The notes beneath the pieces were generated by a model, which made no database searches, had not been told where the DNA came from, and saw only the letters and a program-made list of their open reading frames with translations. A stretch of 64,000 nucleotides of DNA from Bryoerythrophyllum caledonicum. Taxonomy: Eukaryota > Streptophyta > Bryopsida > Pottiales > Pottiaceae. Within the stretch, counting starts at the first letter, position 1; each line of letters opens with the position of its first letter. The position numbers and the translations under genes are program-made. Of the stretch, positions 11,114 to 23,100 are shown one piece after another. The stretch covers positions 23,700,012 through 23,764,011 of the forward strand of contig OZ020521.1 in the NCBI GenBank assembly GCA_963971425.1, written 5' to 3'.

Positions 11114-11600
11114 GTCTATATCCAGAAAACAACCTCTCGACGGTACGCTCAATGTCCCTCACTTAAATCAACACTCACCTCACACACCAATGGCCTCTCA
11201 CAGCGCATACCTACCTAACCTAATGCGTCGGCGCCCACTCCACAAACCAAGAAAGAAAATCCCTCTCGCCACTTCGACTCACTACCTTCGACATTACGAA
11301 GACAAAAGCCATAAAAAACAAGAAATGGTTGATGCTTGGAGTTCCCATAACCCAAAGAGGACAACCTAGACGGCTCAAGGGTGTGACAGCTCATGATGAC
11401 AGTGGGTGAAGTTAAAAATCAGCTGAAATCACGTACATATACAACGTGTACATTTCACAATCATGACATTGTCAATGTCGTGAGCATGCGTGACAAGACG
11501 TATTGATACCCGATTTCATGGATATTAGATATGACTAGAATAGATACGCGGGTTCACCGGGTATTAGAGTAATCATTATACTTGAATTTAAAACAACATA
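11114..11600. other. No gene seen
   Basis: Unique-looking intergenic sequence between the hAT terminus and the CT-rich array. No motif or coding signal was recognised. Confidence 0.4.
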
Positions 11601-12580
11601 AGTGAAAAAGCTTCATCTCCCTTTCCGTTACTCTCCCTCCCTTCTTTCCCTCACTTGTTTTTCTTATTTTTGTTTTACTCTCCCCTCCTTCTCCATCTCC
11701 ATATCTTTTTTAATCCTCATTCTAATATTTTTTTGACTCCCCGTGATTTCAATAATTACACATTCTTAAATAAACTTACTACTCTAAAAAAATCCCTTAC
11801 TCTCCCTCACTCACTCTCACTCTCTTCCTTACTCTCCCTCTCCATCTCTTTTTTACATTTGATTTTTTTTAAAATTCCCCTTATTACATATTCTAAAAAT
11901 ATAAACTACTCTAAAAATAAATCCCCCAAGTCTCTCCCTCTCTTACTCTCCCTCTCCTCCTTAATGTCCCTCCTTTACTCTCCCTCCTACTTGTTTTTTA
12001 CTTATTTTAGTTTTACTCTCCCCTCCTTCTCCATCTCCATCTCTATTTCACTTTTGAATTTTAATTTTTTGGATTTCCCCTTATTTCAATATATTCACAT
12101 TCTCAAAATAGTTAACTACTCTAAAAAACAATCCCGCACTCTTCCTCGCTTATTCTCCCTATCCCTTACTCTTCCTATCCCTTACTCTCCCTATCCCTTA
12201 CTCTCCCTATCCCTTACTCTCCCTCCCTTACTCTCCCTCCCTTACTCTCACTCTCTTCCTTACTCTCACTTTCTTCCTTACTCTCCCTCTCCATCTCTTT
12301 TTTACATTTTTTTTTTAGATTCCCCTTATTACATATTCTAAAAATATAAACTACTCTAAAAATAAATCCCTCAAATCTCTCTCTCTCTTACTCTCCCTCT
12401 CTTACTCTCCCTCTCTTCCTTACTCTCCCTTCCTTACTCCCCCTCCTACTTGTTTTTTTCATTTATTTTAGTTTTACTCTCCCTCTCTTTCTTACTCTCC
12501 CTCCCTTACTCTCCCTCCTACTTGTTTTTTATTTATTTTAATTTTACTCTCCCTTCCTTCTCAATCTCCATCCTTAGTTA
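11600..12580. repeat. CT-rich tandem repeat (TTACTCTCCCTC type)
   Basis: Nested repeats. The basic unit is TTACTCTCCCTCCC, and a larger unit of roughly 350-450 bp containing CTACTTGTTTTTTATTTATT and CTAAAAAATAAATCCC recurs about three times. A long open frame here (11655-12341) is S/L/F-rich translated simple sequence and is not called as a gene. Confidence 0.75.
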
Positions 12581-12732
12581 ATAATATTGAACTATTGTAA
12601 TAGTATTTTTTTTTCTATCCTATTCTATTACATTATTAAAATTAATGCATAGGTTTCAAAGATATATTTATATTTTATGTAGATTGTTGTTACCTTTTTT
12701 CTTAAATACTTTGTGATATAAAAACTACATTA

Positions 12733-12986
12733 AAATGGTTGAACTAATGCGTTGCAAACCAAGCGCCAACTCCTAGTCATACTACTAAAATCATAATTTG
12801 TGCAGTAAACCACGGAGTGAACTATCGCGTAGTCAACCATGCAGTGAACTACAAAAATGCTACAGTCAACCGCGTTGTCATCAATATTGTGAACCATTCC
12901 ACCTTTTCTTTTTTAATACTTTTTAATATTAAAAATACATAAAAATGGTTGGGCTAATGCATTGCAAAGCAAGCGCCAACAGCTAG
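12733..12986 (+). mobile_element. Two Helitron-like 3' termini
   Basis: Two direct copies of a 3' end: 12733-12776 and 12943-12986. Each has a hairpin-forming core around GTTGCAAA(C/G)CAAGCG, then about 12 nt, then CTAG followed by T. This is the layout of plant Helitron 3' ends (hairpin, CTRR, insertion before T). No RepHel coding is present. The hairpin is imperfect, so the call is tentative. Confidence 0.4.
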
Positions 12987-13219
12987 TCTACTCTAAAATT
13001 AAATCCATTATCCTCCTTCTCTTCTTTATTCTCCCTCTAACTAAATTATAATGTATCAAAATAAATAGTTATTGTTCAATTCTCGCTAAATTTCCTTACA
13101 CTCTATTGTATCCAATTTTTTTTTAAAAGTTATAGTTATCGATAAACTTAAGGTTATAGTTCATAGTTATAAAATAATTTTAATTTATAGATTTATAGGT
13201 GATATAAGTCCTTGACCTT

Positions 13220-13345
13220 CATGAACCCAGAACCTTCCACGGTGAACCGTGAACCGTGAACCCTTAACCTTCAATCCCAAACCGTGAACTAAGAACCCTA
13301 AACCCTAAACCCTAAACCCTAAACCCTAATCCCTAATCCCTGATG
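13220..13345. repeat. Telomere-like AAACCCT tract
   Basis: Four to five clean AAACCCT units near 13295-13340, preceded by degraded ACCCTTAACC-like and GAACCGTGAACC units. AAACCCT is the plant telomere repeat. It is interstitial here and lies at the apparent left edge of element A. Confidence 0.75.
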
Positions 13346-14402
13346 CACAATCCAGCCTGAACACGGAAGCTGTACCCGAGTTCATAGGACCGGGTTGTTG
13401 TACTTCTAAAAGCATCTGCTCAGTTATTTGGGCACGTTTCTTCTCAATCATCCATAGAACTTCTGTCGAACTAGGAAATATTGGAGATTATTCTAATTGG
13501 TAACGAATGCTGACGTTCTACTTGAGTCTTGTAATGCTAGATGAACAATACTATTAGGCAGCAAAGGGCCGTCTCCTTTCCTTGGGTAGGGTATAATTTA
13601 ATTCACAAAGGTGAGTACGAGAAGTCCAACACGATTACATTTTACTGTGATTTAGTATAAGACGTGATGCGGCCCTAGTATATTCAAAGATACATCATGG
13701 GGCATACTTCATCTTCCATTTTCTAATTTGCAGCACTCTGGGAACTAGATGGTATCCTTACAATATGGTCATCCCAAGAGTACGAGCCTTTCATTATCAT
13801 GAGTGGAATGTGGCCTTGGTCGTGGGCACGTCGAAAAATGCGCACTATCATGATGGTGTACAGTAGTTAGTTTGAAGGAGCATGCATGCCCAAGATTCGT
13901 TTCAAATTTGAGCGCTTGAATTTTCCCTCCAAGAGGTGATGGAAAGGTTGATAAGAGTATCCTTCAACTCAGCTCTCATCCTTTTTTGCTCTGGAGGTTT
14001 GAGATACTGTGGGAGCTGAGGGAGTCAGTGAGTGTGTTCGCGTGGGCGACATCGTGCTAGATAACTGTAGGGAATCGATTTGACATTATTCCAGGAATGT
14101 TAAGTATGTTTCCTCATAAAATTCCGTATCCGTTGTCTATTTGTGAGGATTGGTGAAGATTGTGTTGCATTCTTCCCTTTGAGTCGATCGGGAGCTGTTG
14201 TGTAGTGATTCTGTAACTAATTCGTCTCCGGAGATACAGTCATAGCCCGGAAGCAGTAATTTAATTCGACTCAAGAATTAAGATGACGTAATTGTTTGGC
14301 GTGTGAATCCGAACTGTTAACCGGGTTTTGCAACTGTATCACACCGCCATACCCGCAAATATTCCGTACGGCTAGTGTTTCAATCAAGACAACAAAAGCC
14401 AA

Positions 14403-14699
14403 CCGGAGATCTCCGGCTGTTCATGCCGTGCTAGTCTGGATTTTGCCAAGCACACTTGCTAACCACGGTTGCAACCCTTGATTCCAGTGGCTATCATAAT
14501 CTTCGAACGCAGGATTTCTGGAGATCTCCGGCTACTCTAGTGTAAAATGTTCATAGAAAGTTTCCTCGCCAGCCTGGTTCTGATTAACTGGAGATCTCCG
14601 GTTAGATACAAATGGAACTTTTAGCTCCACCTTTCTCTCCCTTACTTAAACAAGAAGTCGACGTTCTTGATCATTCTCTACTCAGCCGGAGATCTCCGG
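14403..14699. repeat. Left cluster of CCGGAGATCTCCGG palindromes
   Basis: Four sites: 14403-14416 (perfect), 14518-14531 and 14588-14601 (one change each), and 14686-14699 (perfect). A fifth perfect site at 15213-15226 lies inside the coding exon, and a sixth at 16198-16211 lies in the intron. All are centred on GATC. Confidence 0.9.
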
Positions 14700-14857
14700 C
14701 TAGCTCAGCCGACGTTATTGACGTTGGTCATCCAGTTCCATTCTACATGCACACAATTTCTCATCGAGGGCATCAGCCACCAACCGATCATCCAACGATG
14801 CAGCACGGGAGTATGTCTGACTCAGATTGGTAGGAGAGTGGCTCAGAAGACCTTGCC

Positions 14858-16123
14858 ATGGTCGCAGCTCAGTGCCCTGATTTTGGACATGTGAATTACA
14901 CGGAAGAAGATGATCCATCCCAAGAGTCTACTAGAAGATCGGAGGTTCTGTGGTCAGGAATGTCCGTGAACCTTATGAGGCCTGGTTCAAGCAAAATTGG
15001 AGAAGCGTCCATTGTTGAGGTTCACTCCATGGGACAATGGCTTGGAGTTGACATACCAATCGGTTCCAATGAGTTCGTATTATTTAGACCAACGGCCATA
15101 TCCTCCGCGGCGGAAGAATTACCACTCATTTCCTTGCAACGCCGATACGATTCACTTGTTCACACACTCCAGCGGACCGTCCTATGGAGAAGGGCGGATG
15201 TCATGATTCCAACCGGAGATCTCCGGTCCGACGAGCCCCCATTCGTACCACGAGAGCGATGGGTTGGACTTGAAGTGCAGAGGCTGGACGGAAATGGGTT
15301 GGTGCACTCCTCTGGAAGAATCATGGCCGCTTTACGAGCGGATCATTTCCAAAGTGGATGCTTGGGAGAAGATAATATTGGTGTAACTGTCCTCGACGTT
15401 TTTGTGGGGGACACGGAGAGAATTATGAGTCACGAATCGTGGCCCATTCTTGAATGTTGTTTTTCTTCCGGGCGTTCTTTGAAAAGCACAATTGATCATT
15501 TCGCATCCTAGCCTTTACAACCTGATTCTGGTGCTCATTTGGGGGGTCGTGCAAAGGAGCCTTACCGCTTCATTTCCCGACAACAAGACTTTAACAAGAA
15601 GGAATCCTTGTACACCAAGAGGACTACCGACGACGAAATTCGCAAAGTCAGCTCGGAAAGGTGATGTCCCAAATGATGCTGCCAATATTTTCAACAATCC
15701 CAGTCTCTTTCTGTTAGACAAAAATTCTATGACAAATCCTTTGAAGACAGAAAGGAGTATGCTATATCAGGAGGCGGGCAGTTCCATTCCATTGATGGGG
15801 ACCGGAAGAGAAAGTACGTCACGTTCTTGGGAACGGAGGTCTGCTCTAGCCTCTGTTGCATGGTACACGATCCATGGAGTCCACGTTCACACGTACATCG
15901 GACATTTCAGTAGAGGAATCATCAATGCAACTCACTGTAACAAGGGCATCAAGCGCCCACGGCTTGCCACTATACAGGCGATGGGTTCAATGACGTCGAT
16001 TATTAATGACAACGTGGATCAAATGCCACACCAAATGTGGAGTGTCGGGAATGGTCGGATTGACACTCTCAAGTATCTTCCTGCGGGAATCAACTGGAAG
16101 CAAATTCGTGCCAACGTCAATGA
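14858..16123 (+). pseudogene. Element A transposase, N-terminal exon
   Basis: The coding frame starts near ATG 14858 and stays in one frame to about 15850, then resumes in another frame up to a splice donor after the AAT GAT codons at 16123. TAG near 15509 and TGA codons near 15658-15672 interrupt it. The translation aligns along its whole length with 59139-60416: GMSVNLMRPG...WLGVD and the later blocks RKYVT and KRPRL, then MDTLKFLP or IDTLKYLP. Two modules of the form G-x-G-(x)n-W-LGVD-(x)n-LxRP resemble the small beta-barrel modules of TNP1/En-Spm-type transposases; that likeness is from memory. The intron 16124-16326 carries one palindrome. The function is likely DNA binding or an accessory part of the transposase. 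Confidence 0.55.
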
Positions 16124-16326
16124 TGTACGTCAGACCCTGCATATTGCTATGGATTTGTAATCTTTTTCCTGAGTAGACCGAAATCCTAGTTTCTTAACCG
16201 GAGATCTCCGACTCGGTCAGTGTTGACATGCATTGGCCTTCAATTGATTAACTCTGTACTTCGCACTGTCTGTTGGATTGTTCTTCTGAAATTCTCTTCT
16301 CACTGGGTTATTATTTCATTTTGCAG

Positions 16327-18216
16327 ACAAACGACTCCAACGGTCTCTCTCCTGTAAGTCAGTCCACAGTTAGTAGGGTAAGGAAGGAATTCTTTGGGAA
16401 TGTTGCTATTAAGCCATCTGGAAGCACCTTCGCAAAATGCAGTACTTGCGATGAGTTCAATCAATTCTTACTGACGACTCCAAAGGGAACGCCCGCATAC
16501 GAGCTATTCTATAGCAACAGGCAGGCTCACTTGAATCACCAACAATCATGCCGAAAGCTATACGCAACATGGAGAGAGGAGTCAAAGGCGAAGCCGCTGA
16601 CCTTTCTTTGTGTCATTCACGACAAGATGGACACTGCGAAGACGGCCCTTACACGCATGTGGAGGACTACTAAGGCGACATTTGGTCTCGGACAACTTCC
16701 CATGAATGTCACCGGAATGGTGGCACACGGTCATGTCGACGGAGCGTATGTTCACTATGCTCCTGCTTTATGGCATGGAGATTCGAACGCCACCATATCC
16801 TCTTTGGCAAACCTTTTTAGGCGGCTTGAGGGGGCACCATTACATGAGACGCGCGTGCTCTTCGAGCACCCACCTCCAAACTCGATGTTTGCAGCGTTCA
16901 TGAGGGGAAAGAGCAGGTGCGTCAACGCTTTAGAGCCCGTGGAGCCCAGTGCTTTTAAGGGACCAAAACCGTTGCCACCGAAATTGTTTCTACAGCTCGA
17001 CAACTCAGCGAAGGACAACAAGAACCAATACTTGATGGCATTCTTATCACTGCTAACAGCTCGATGAGTTTTCAAGGAGATACAGGTTGGCTTCTTGGTG
17101 GTCGGACATACGCATGAAGATATTGATGCTTACTTTAGTCATCTATCGAAAGAACTGAAGAAAAGCAGTACATATATTCTAGCGGATTTGATGAAGGCAT
17201 TCATGAAGTCAGAGAAACTAGCCTTCATGCCGGAAGTTATCCAAGAGGTGGCCGACTTTAAATCGTACGTCGATGGCTATCTATGCATTGGGGCGGCACG
17301 TCTGGTGGGACTAAGTGATATGCATCTTTTCAAGTTCTACGTTGACAATGACGGTGTTCCGGTCATAAAGTTCAAGAAATCTGCCGTTGACGCAGAGTGG
17401 TTACCCATGAATAGAGAGCCGATAAAACTCTAGAAGGTAGATGACAGCGGACGTCCCATGTTTCCAACAGGATCTCTCAAGCCCGTCCCATTCAAGCCCA
17501 TATGGGGTAATGAGGAGCAGAACCCGGTCGGAAACTAAGATGTTGCCAGAGACAAGGACAGAAAAGCGACGAAGAACAAAAGCTTCACAAAGACGGGGCT
17601 TCGGAAGTACGTGGACTACTGGGCGTCCGGAATGTCTAAGTGCGCAGGGTACGCAGACTCCATCCGCCGATACCTGCAGTATTGGAAGGACGTCATCGAC
17701 GAGCTTGACAAGCCACTTCCTCAATCGCCCTCCGAACTTGAAGAGGGATTCTGGCCTGCCCATGATTAGAGAGGTCCTCATGAGGGAGGTGAAAATCCGC
17801 TAGGATCGCTTCCACAACCATTGGATGTCACTCCCGAAGATGAGGTTCTCGAGCCTTACTGTAGACCCGCCAATGAAGCCCTAAAGTCCACATTTAATCC
17901 TTGGCGTGATATTCGTCTCGGGTCCTGGATTTTAGTTACACCTAGTGATCCAGACATCTATCATGTTTGGCAGGGAAGAGCAGTTTCGGACGTCGTCAGG
18001 GATGAGGGTAATGTCAACCACAGAAAATTCCTCGTTAAGTATTGGGAGCCTGATAACAAGCAGAAGAATCTGAAGCAGAAGTATCAGGACTGTTGGGAAG
18101 CCACTTGGGTTCCGGACCAAGAGAAGCCTGTATGGTGTCATGTGAGTTCTGTGTTGTTTGCGACTTGGTCAAGCAAAGTTAACCAACTTACGAGATCCAT
18201 TCCACGTAAAATGTAG
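16327..18216 (+). pseudogene. Element A transposase, catalytic exon (DUF7869-type)
   Basis: The exon follows an acceptor TTTTGCAG at 16319-16326 and keeps one frame to the stop at 18214-18216, with a few internal stops (near 17065, 17431, 17512 and 17767). It shows an RNase H-like catalytic plan: CVIHDKMDTAK (first Asp), LFLQLDNSAKDNKNQY (second Asp), then FLVVGHTHEDIDAYFS (His and Glu/Asp). This is the signature I know as DUF7869, a transposase-like family of plants and animals. Upstream lies a Cys pair in AKCSTCDEF. The C-terminal 130 residues (17821-18216) are a basic, W-rich domain with LGSWILV and KFLVKYWEPD, like a chromo or SH3-like barrel. The internal stops are CTAG or TGA types consistent with C-to-T decay. 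Confidence 0.6.
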
Positions 18217-19230
18217 GAAGCAACGCTTGTGAACTTAGAGAAAGCGAATGCCGCCGATCCCTGATACGGTGATCAGTCCCAATTTCTAAAATTCTGTTCT
18301 GTGAAATTATGTTTGTGAAAAATCTCGAAGAGTCTCTACGTCCTCATGGAAGAGCACCGGAGATCTCCAGCTGTGAAAACGATTATTATTTGGTCCGGAG
18401 TTCGACATCCCTCCTTTCAGCTCTCGCCAGTCATCGTGAAGAGAACCGGATTTGTGCTCTTCCATTCGCTGTAATTAGGATACATTGAGTAGTGACACAA
18501 TCACTATTGAGTGATTTATGCCACCGTGATATTTTCAGACCCGCATGTCTCTCAGATAGCTTACCGGAGATCTCCGGGTATGGAAGTCAAATTTCGTGGT
18601 CGGAAGGATGTTCATGTATTGCCATGTTCAAGTCGGTGAGATCTAGTCGGAGATCTCCGGATAGGAGATTCACATCCACGATTCTTAACAATGGGGTCCA
18701 CATTTCCCAATTTTGAGCTTATCTAGGTGTTCTGAAGAGTATTGTAATATATTCGGAGATCTTCACTGACTACGATACTCCAATTTCTCTGACGATGGAA
18801 CTTGTTTCAAAATCACAGTGACCTATTGGACATTCTCTTGGCTGGTTCCTTCTTAGATTTATGACATGCCACTGCTAAAATGAATATGGGCGGTCAATTA
18901 CACAGTTCATATCAGTCATCCGAGTTCCTTCTTATGATTAAAGTGATGTTGATGGTTGGCGGCCGAGATTGTACTTCTCACATCTCATTACGACAGGACG
19001 CTTGACGCGTGGCCTACCATGTTGTTCATTCATGATTGTGGCATCTTCCTTTAATTCCATCAGTCTCGGTGTTATGGCGACTCTAATCAATGTACCTACG
19101 CTCGAGAAGTGTAATTAGTGGGTGGGTAGGGAGGATAGTATAAGAGAGGGTTCAGGACTGCAACAATCCATATGTTTTGCCTTTCAACGATAAGTCTTGT
19201 TAGTCCATAGCCACGGTGGAGAGAGAGGAG
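18217..19230. other. Right subterminal region of element A
   Basis: No gene. It holds four palindromes of the CCGGAGATCTCCGG family: 18357-18370, 18564-18577 (perfect), 18647-18660 and a half-decayed one at 18753. Two more lie beyond the acidic ORF, at 19853-19866 and 20152-20165. Confidence 0.75.
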
Positions 19231-19656
19231 ATGGCTTTCGCAAGTAGGAAGAGGGAGAGAGAAGTCTCTGATTCGGTAGACAGGAGAGTTTCACGAAGGA
19301 TGGTGAGCTAGGCTCAGGGTTCGGAGAAGGGAAGAGTGTTTTTCCTACAAATCGGGTACACAAGGGCGATCTGTTCCGATCGGCGTGTTTTGGACGAATT
19401 GGAGGAGGATGCTGAGAGCAAGTATGTTCAAGAGGAGGACGACGGCATCGACTATGATGCGGAGGATGAAAAGGAGATCGACTCCGATGTGGATGAGACC
19501 CTCAATGGAGGTGCTTTGGTTGAAGAAGAGGAGGACGACGACCCGTGGTATGAAGACGAGGAGGAATCTTCTTCGGAGGGCGGCTGCAGCCCATTTCAAA
19601 CTGGGTGTGACGCAGGGTCTGATGTTGATTCGGACATGTACGCACTGGCGCACTAG
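19231..19656 (+). CDS. Small acidic protein of element A, one internal TAG
   Basis: A frame of 142 codons from ATG at 19231 (MAFASRKREREVSDSVD) to TAG at 19654. One in-frame TAG near 19309, in a CTAG context, separates the basic N-terminus from an acidic body (DELEEDAESKYVQEEDDG, then an EEEEDDDPWYEDEEE run). No known domain. The basic start and acidic tail suggest a nuclear accessory protein, for example a chromatin- or transposase-binding factor; that is inference. It lies between palindromes of element A. Confidence 0.45.
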
Positions 19657-20790
19657 AAGGATCGTTAGAGGTCTTCAGAGGTAGTGTCAGGATAGATATT
19701 GTTCTTTGATCCAGGAGTTTCGCTGAGACCACTCAAAGCTGTCTCGTAGATTTGGTCTTGTATCTGAAGCTGTTGTAAAAGGACTTCCTTCCGAAGAAGC
19801 AATATCGTTTTTGAACAACTGAGCAAATGTTCTTTGATTTCTCTACTTCCGACCGGATATCTCCGGATAATTGAACGGCATTCCTGACATGTCAATGCCT
19901 CCAGCTCTAAAATGTACTATCGTCTTCTGGTACAGCTTCGTGTATCATTGTTCATAGGAAGGACACTAGACGGCGTCCCATGTTTTTTGGTCCTTCTCTA
20001 CTTTACTACCACAGAAATGTATACTACACCATATTACATGCTATGTTAACGTGATAGCTTGAAAGTTGTTATCATTTTGTTGATCAGGACTAACAAAATT
20101 CCACGCGTGTTCTATCACTGTAATCGATTCGTATCGTATTACTGAAATCATCCAGAGATATCTGGCTGAATGATTAAGATATATTAACTGTGTATCCCTT
20201 TCAATTTCTTTGGTGCCACTATTTTACTACACTAAAATCCTTTTTCCTTATTTCTGGACTTTGCAAAGTCCAGAAATAGTTAAATATAGCATGAATGGAA
20301 GAACTTCTTCCAAAGAAGGTTACAACGTATGGGGTGCCTTCCAAAGATCCCCCCCCTTGCTATGTTGATTGGTCCATGGTTCCATTGCATGAAAGAATAA
20401 GAGATTCCACGTGCCCATATATCGCATTTCTCATTCCAAATTCAGTGCACATCACCAAGTAGTGAAAAGGACTGCCGATAGTGGGGCCGCGTAGGCGTGA
20501 TGGCGCTTCACTTGCAACAAGATACCTCGGAACGGAGAGTAAGACCTAATATTTCAAGGCACGGTAGAAATAGTGAAGCATTTTAGGAGCCAACATGTGC
20601 AAGTTTTGAATATACCAAGTGGTGCATGTACCACCTTGTTCGAAAAGCAAATTTAGTTGTTGGATCCAAAATATGAAATCAACAAATACTTTTGAGATGC
20701 TTTAGAGATGCATCAACACATGATTTCTTGGTTGACCTACTTCCATAGGTATTCTCTACAGAAAACAACTCAAACTAGTGTCCATCACTT
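19657..20790. other. Intergenic; end of element A and flank of SWIM gene
   Basis: No gene seen. It contains palindromes 19853-19866 and 20152-20165 and a perfect 28-bp palindrome at 20250-20277 with the core GGACTTTGCAAAGTCC, which is not of the GATC type. Confidence 0.5.
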
Positions 20791-20791
20791 T

Positions 20792-21961
20792 CTAGATTTT
20801 GTTGAAGTTGAAAGTAGGGGCATGAATGAAGTGGTCATCCTCCGAAACGAGCTTGCACAACACACAAAATATATAGTAGAGGTGCTTACAATGGTACCAA
20901 GTGCCTTGCTTCTTTGCCCTTATCCACATGTCCTTGAAGTCCTCGCAAGAGCAATCCGGGTTAGGACCAATGGTTAACCGATATTTTGTCGTCCTATGTG
21001 CCTTCTTTGAGTGAAACAATATAATACCTCCATTGGTCAGGTAGGGTGTCGGAGTTACCTCGCTCATGCGGACATCGAGAATATTAGCTAACTCCCAACG
21101 ATTACGTTGCTTCACGGATACCTTGCCGTCTACTAGACAGGGAATGTGGCGTCCTTCACGAAGAGTTGGGGATGCATCACGCGCAATAGGTGGTCGAACT
21201 ACAACATGATTAGCAACTCGATTGGCAGTGTCCTCAAAGAGACGCCTCAATGAAACTTTCCGGCGCTCCTCAAACTGGAATCGAGCCTCCTCAAGTTTTG
21301 GAATTTCCTTCTTTGTGAGCTTCGTGCCCTTGAGTATAGGCCATACCTTGGGGACTAAGGGACAGTAGTTGACCCATTTTTTCTTTGTACCTTTCATACA
21401 CCTTTTGATGTGGTCTGCACAATGGACAAACTCCATCACTTGGTCCTTCAACAACCTACGAACGTGCAGAATTCCAGTATAGGTAGGGATAGGAGTACTT
21501 TTACTTAGACGCACAATCTTCTCCGTGCACGTTCTTCCTATTCGGGCGTGTTTGGCAAAGCAACACTTATCGGAAGTCTTGGGGAGACGGGCAATGTGTC
21601 ATTTCTTCACATGACAATTAGTTTTGTCGACGCTTGTGACATGCTTGACGCGTGTTGGCATTGTTGGTGCTCATGTTGGTGGAGACAAAACTCGAATGAT
21701 GTCAAAAAAAGTAGGAATTTTTAAGACAGATGGTACCATGGCATGTAGAGTACTCTCCCAGCGTGCTCCTGTAGACCTCACAAGGACCTTAGGATAGCTG
21801 TAGTTCATCTTGTATGGCCGATGGCTGTTAAACACGGATCCAAATGGGAAGTCTAATATTTGCTTGCTAGACCCAAAGACCTCATCTCGCTTAAAGTGAG
21901 CAATACGAGTACACCACTTCTTTGCTTCAGACATACTCTCCATTGCTTCTTGAACCTTATC
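20792..21961 (-). pseudogene. SWIM zinc-finger (MULE-like) gene, 3' part
   Basis: A minus-strand frame from the hAT insertion at 21961 down to the stop at 20792, broken only by two TGA codons near 21670 and 21600. It carries a SWIM finger near the C-terminus: CSC, about 21 residues, then CKH (in NPDCSCEDF and WYHCKHLYY), the C-x-C-x(n)-C-x-H pattern common in MULE transposases and FAR1-type proteins. Upstream are a helical region (DKVQEAMESMSEAKKW) and another Cys/His-containing stretch. The gene continues on the far side of the hAT element (30697 upward), with the 8-bp duplication ACCTTATC at the break. It is probably the C-terminal half of a MULE-type transposase; the DDE core is not visible. 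Confidence 0.6.
21954..21961. repeat. hAT target duplication, left copy
   Basis: ACCTTATC, identical to 30689-30696 on the far side of the element. Confidence 0.85.
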
Positions 21962-22074
21962 CAGGGTTGTCAGGATGCTCGACGTCGCTGACGTCAGGAC
22001 GAAGGACGTCCTCGGGCCTATCAAGACGTCCGGTGACATAACGAGTTTTGTCAATTTACCCGGGGGTAAATAGC

Positions 22075-23100
22075 CGTCCGTAGCCTCGGCCGACCGCTCA
22101 GCCGTCGGATGCGACCACCCTCCGTTTGCCCGTCGCGACCGCCCAGTGGTCGGTTAGTGGCGTCCGCCCCGCCGTCCGCTCGCCACGACCGATCGGTGGT
22201 CGGTCGGTGCCGACCGCTAGGCCATCCGAATTGCGGTCGGCGCTCGGCCGTCCGAATGGCGGTCCGCAGTTGGCCGTCTGCCCGACTGTCCAAATGGCAA
22301 TCAGGTTGGCCATCCGGTAGCCGTCCGCCCGGCCGTCCGAATGGCGGTCGGCGTTTTGGCCGTCCGATCGGCCGTCTGAATGGCGGTCGGCCGTCAACCG
22401 TCCGCCTAGTTGTCCGAATGGCGGTCGTCGCTCGGCCGTCCGCTGCGTGCTATACACCGTTAGAAGCGCATTTTCAAGACTCTTTGAATGGTATATTACA
22501 CGTTCAAAAACTATCAAAACTGAGGGAGTTATGGCCAAAAAACCCGTGCGGACGGCTAGGCAGTCAACCGCGCGGACGGGTCAAGGCCGACCGCCGTGCG
22601 GACAGCCCTTGCACGTCCGATGTGCGCTATATACCGTTGAAAGCGCATTTTTAAGACGCTTTGAATGGTATATTACAAGTTCAAAAAATCCCAAAACTGA
22701 GGGAGTTATGGCCAAAAAACCCGTGCGGACGGCTAGGTAGTCAACCGCGCGGACGGGTGAGGGCCGACCGCCGTGCGGACGGCCCTTGGGCGTCTGCTAC
22801 GCGCTATATACTGTTGGAAGCGCATTTTTAAGACGCGTTGAATGATATATTATACGTTCAAAAAATCCCAAAACTGAGGGAGTTATGGCCAAAAAACCCG
22901 TGCGGACGGCTAGGCAGTCAGCCGCTCCGGCGGACAGCCAAGCAATCGGTGGGTCAGACGGCCAAGAGTCGATCGAGCGGCGGTCGGCCATAGAGTCCGG
23001 AGGGCGAACCCTCGTGTAGTGACAAGTGGTAGTTGGAGAGGCGGACAACGGAGGGAAGCACCCAAATGCCAGAGACGGACGGCGGGGCGGACGGCCATTC
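22075..23100. repeat. GGCCGTCCGAATGGCGGTCGG array and 170-bp tandem repeat
   Basis: First part (22075-22440): about eight diverged units of GGCCGTCCGAATGGCGGTC. Second part (22440-22960): three copies of a unit of about 180 bp that contains CGCTATATACCGTT, CAAAAACTATCAAAACTGAGG and GGCCAAAAAACCCGTGCGGA. Both are subterminal in the hAT element. Confidence 0.8.

Larger units (their letters stand above)
13345..20200 (+). mobile_element. Element A: DNA transposon with DUF7869-type transposase
   Basis: Bounded loosely by the telomere-like tract on the left and the last palindrome (20152-20165) on the right; no terminal repeats were recognised. It contains a two-exon transposase gene (14858-18216), an acidic ORF (19231-19656) and 12 copies of the palindrome CCGGAGATCTCCGG. 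The sites cluster toward both ends (14403-15226 and 18357-20165), as expected for subterminal transposase-binding sites. It is homologous in its transposase N-terminus to element B at 59139-60416. It is decayed, with several internal stops and at least one frameshift. Confidence 0.6.

Noticed and set aside
11655-12341. 228-residue open frame on the plus strand
   Set aside because: S/L/F-rich translation of the CT-rich tandem array with no domain or codon signal.
13295-13340. A chromosome end (telomere)
   Set aside because: Only four or five AAACCCT units, with long sequence on both sides; interstitial.
14296-14481. Short open frame near the left palindromes as a separate gene
   Set aside because: No domain, lies among palindromes, and not conserved in element B; likely leader or intron sequence of the transposase.
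22098-23048. Open frames rich in R, P and G across the hAT left array
   Set aside because: Same reason: translated GGCCGTCC-type repeats.
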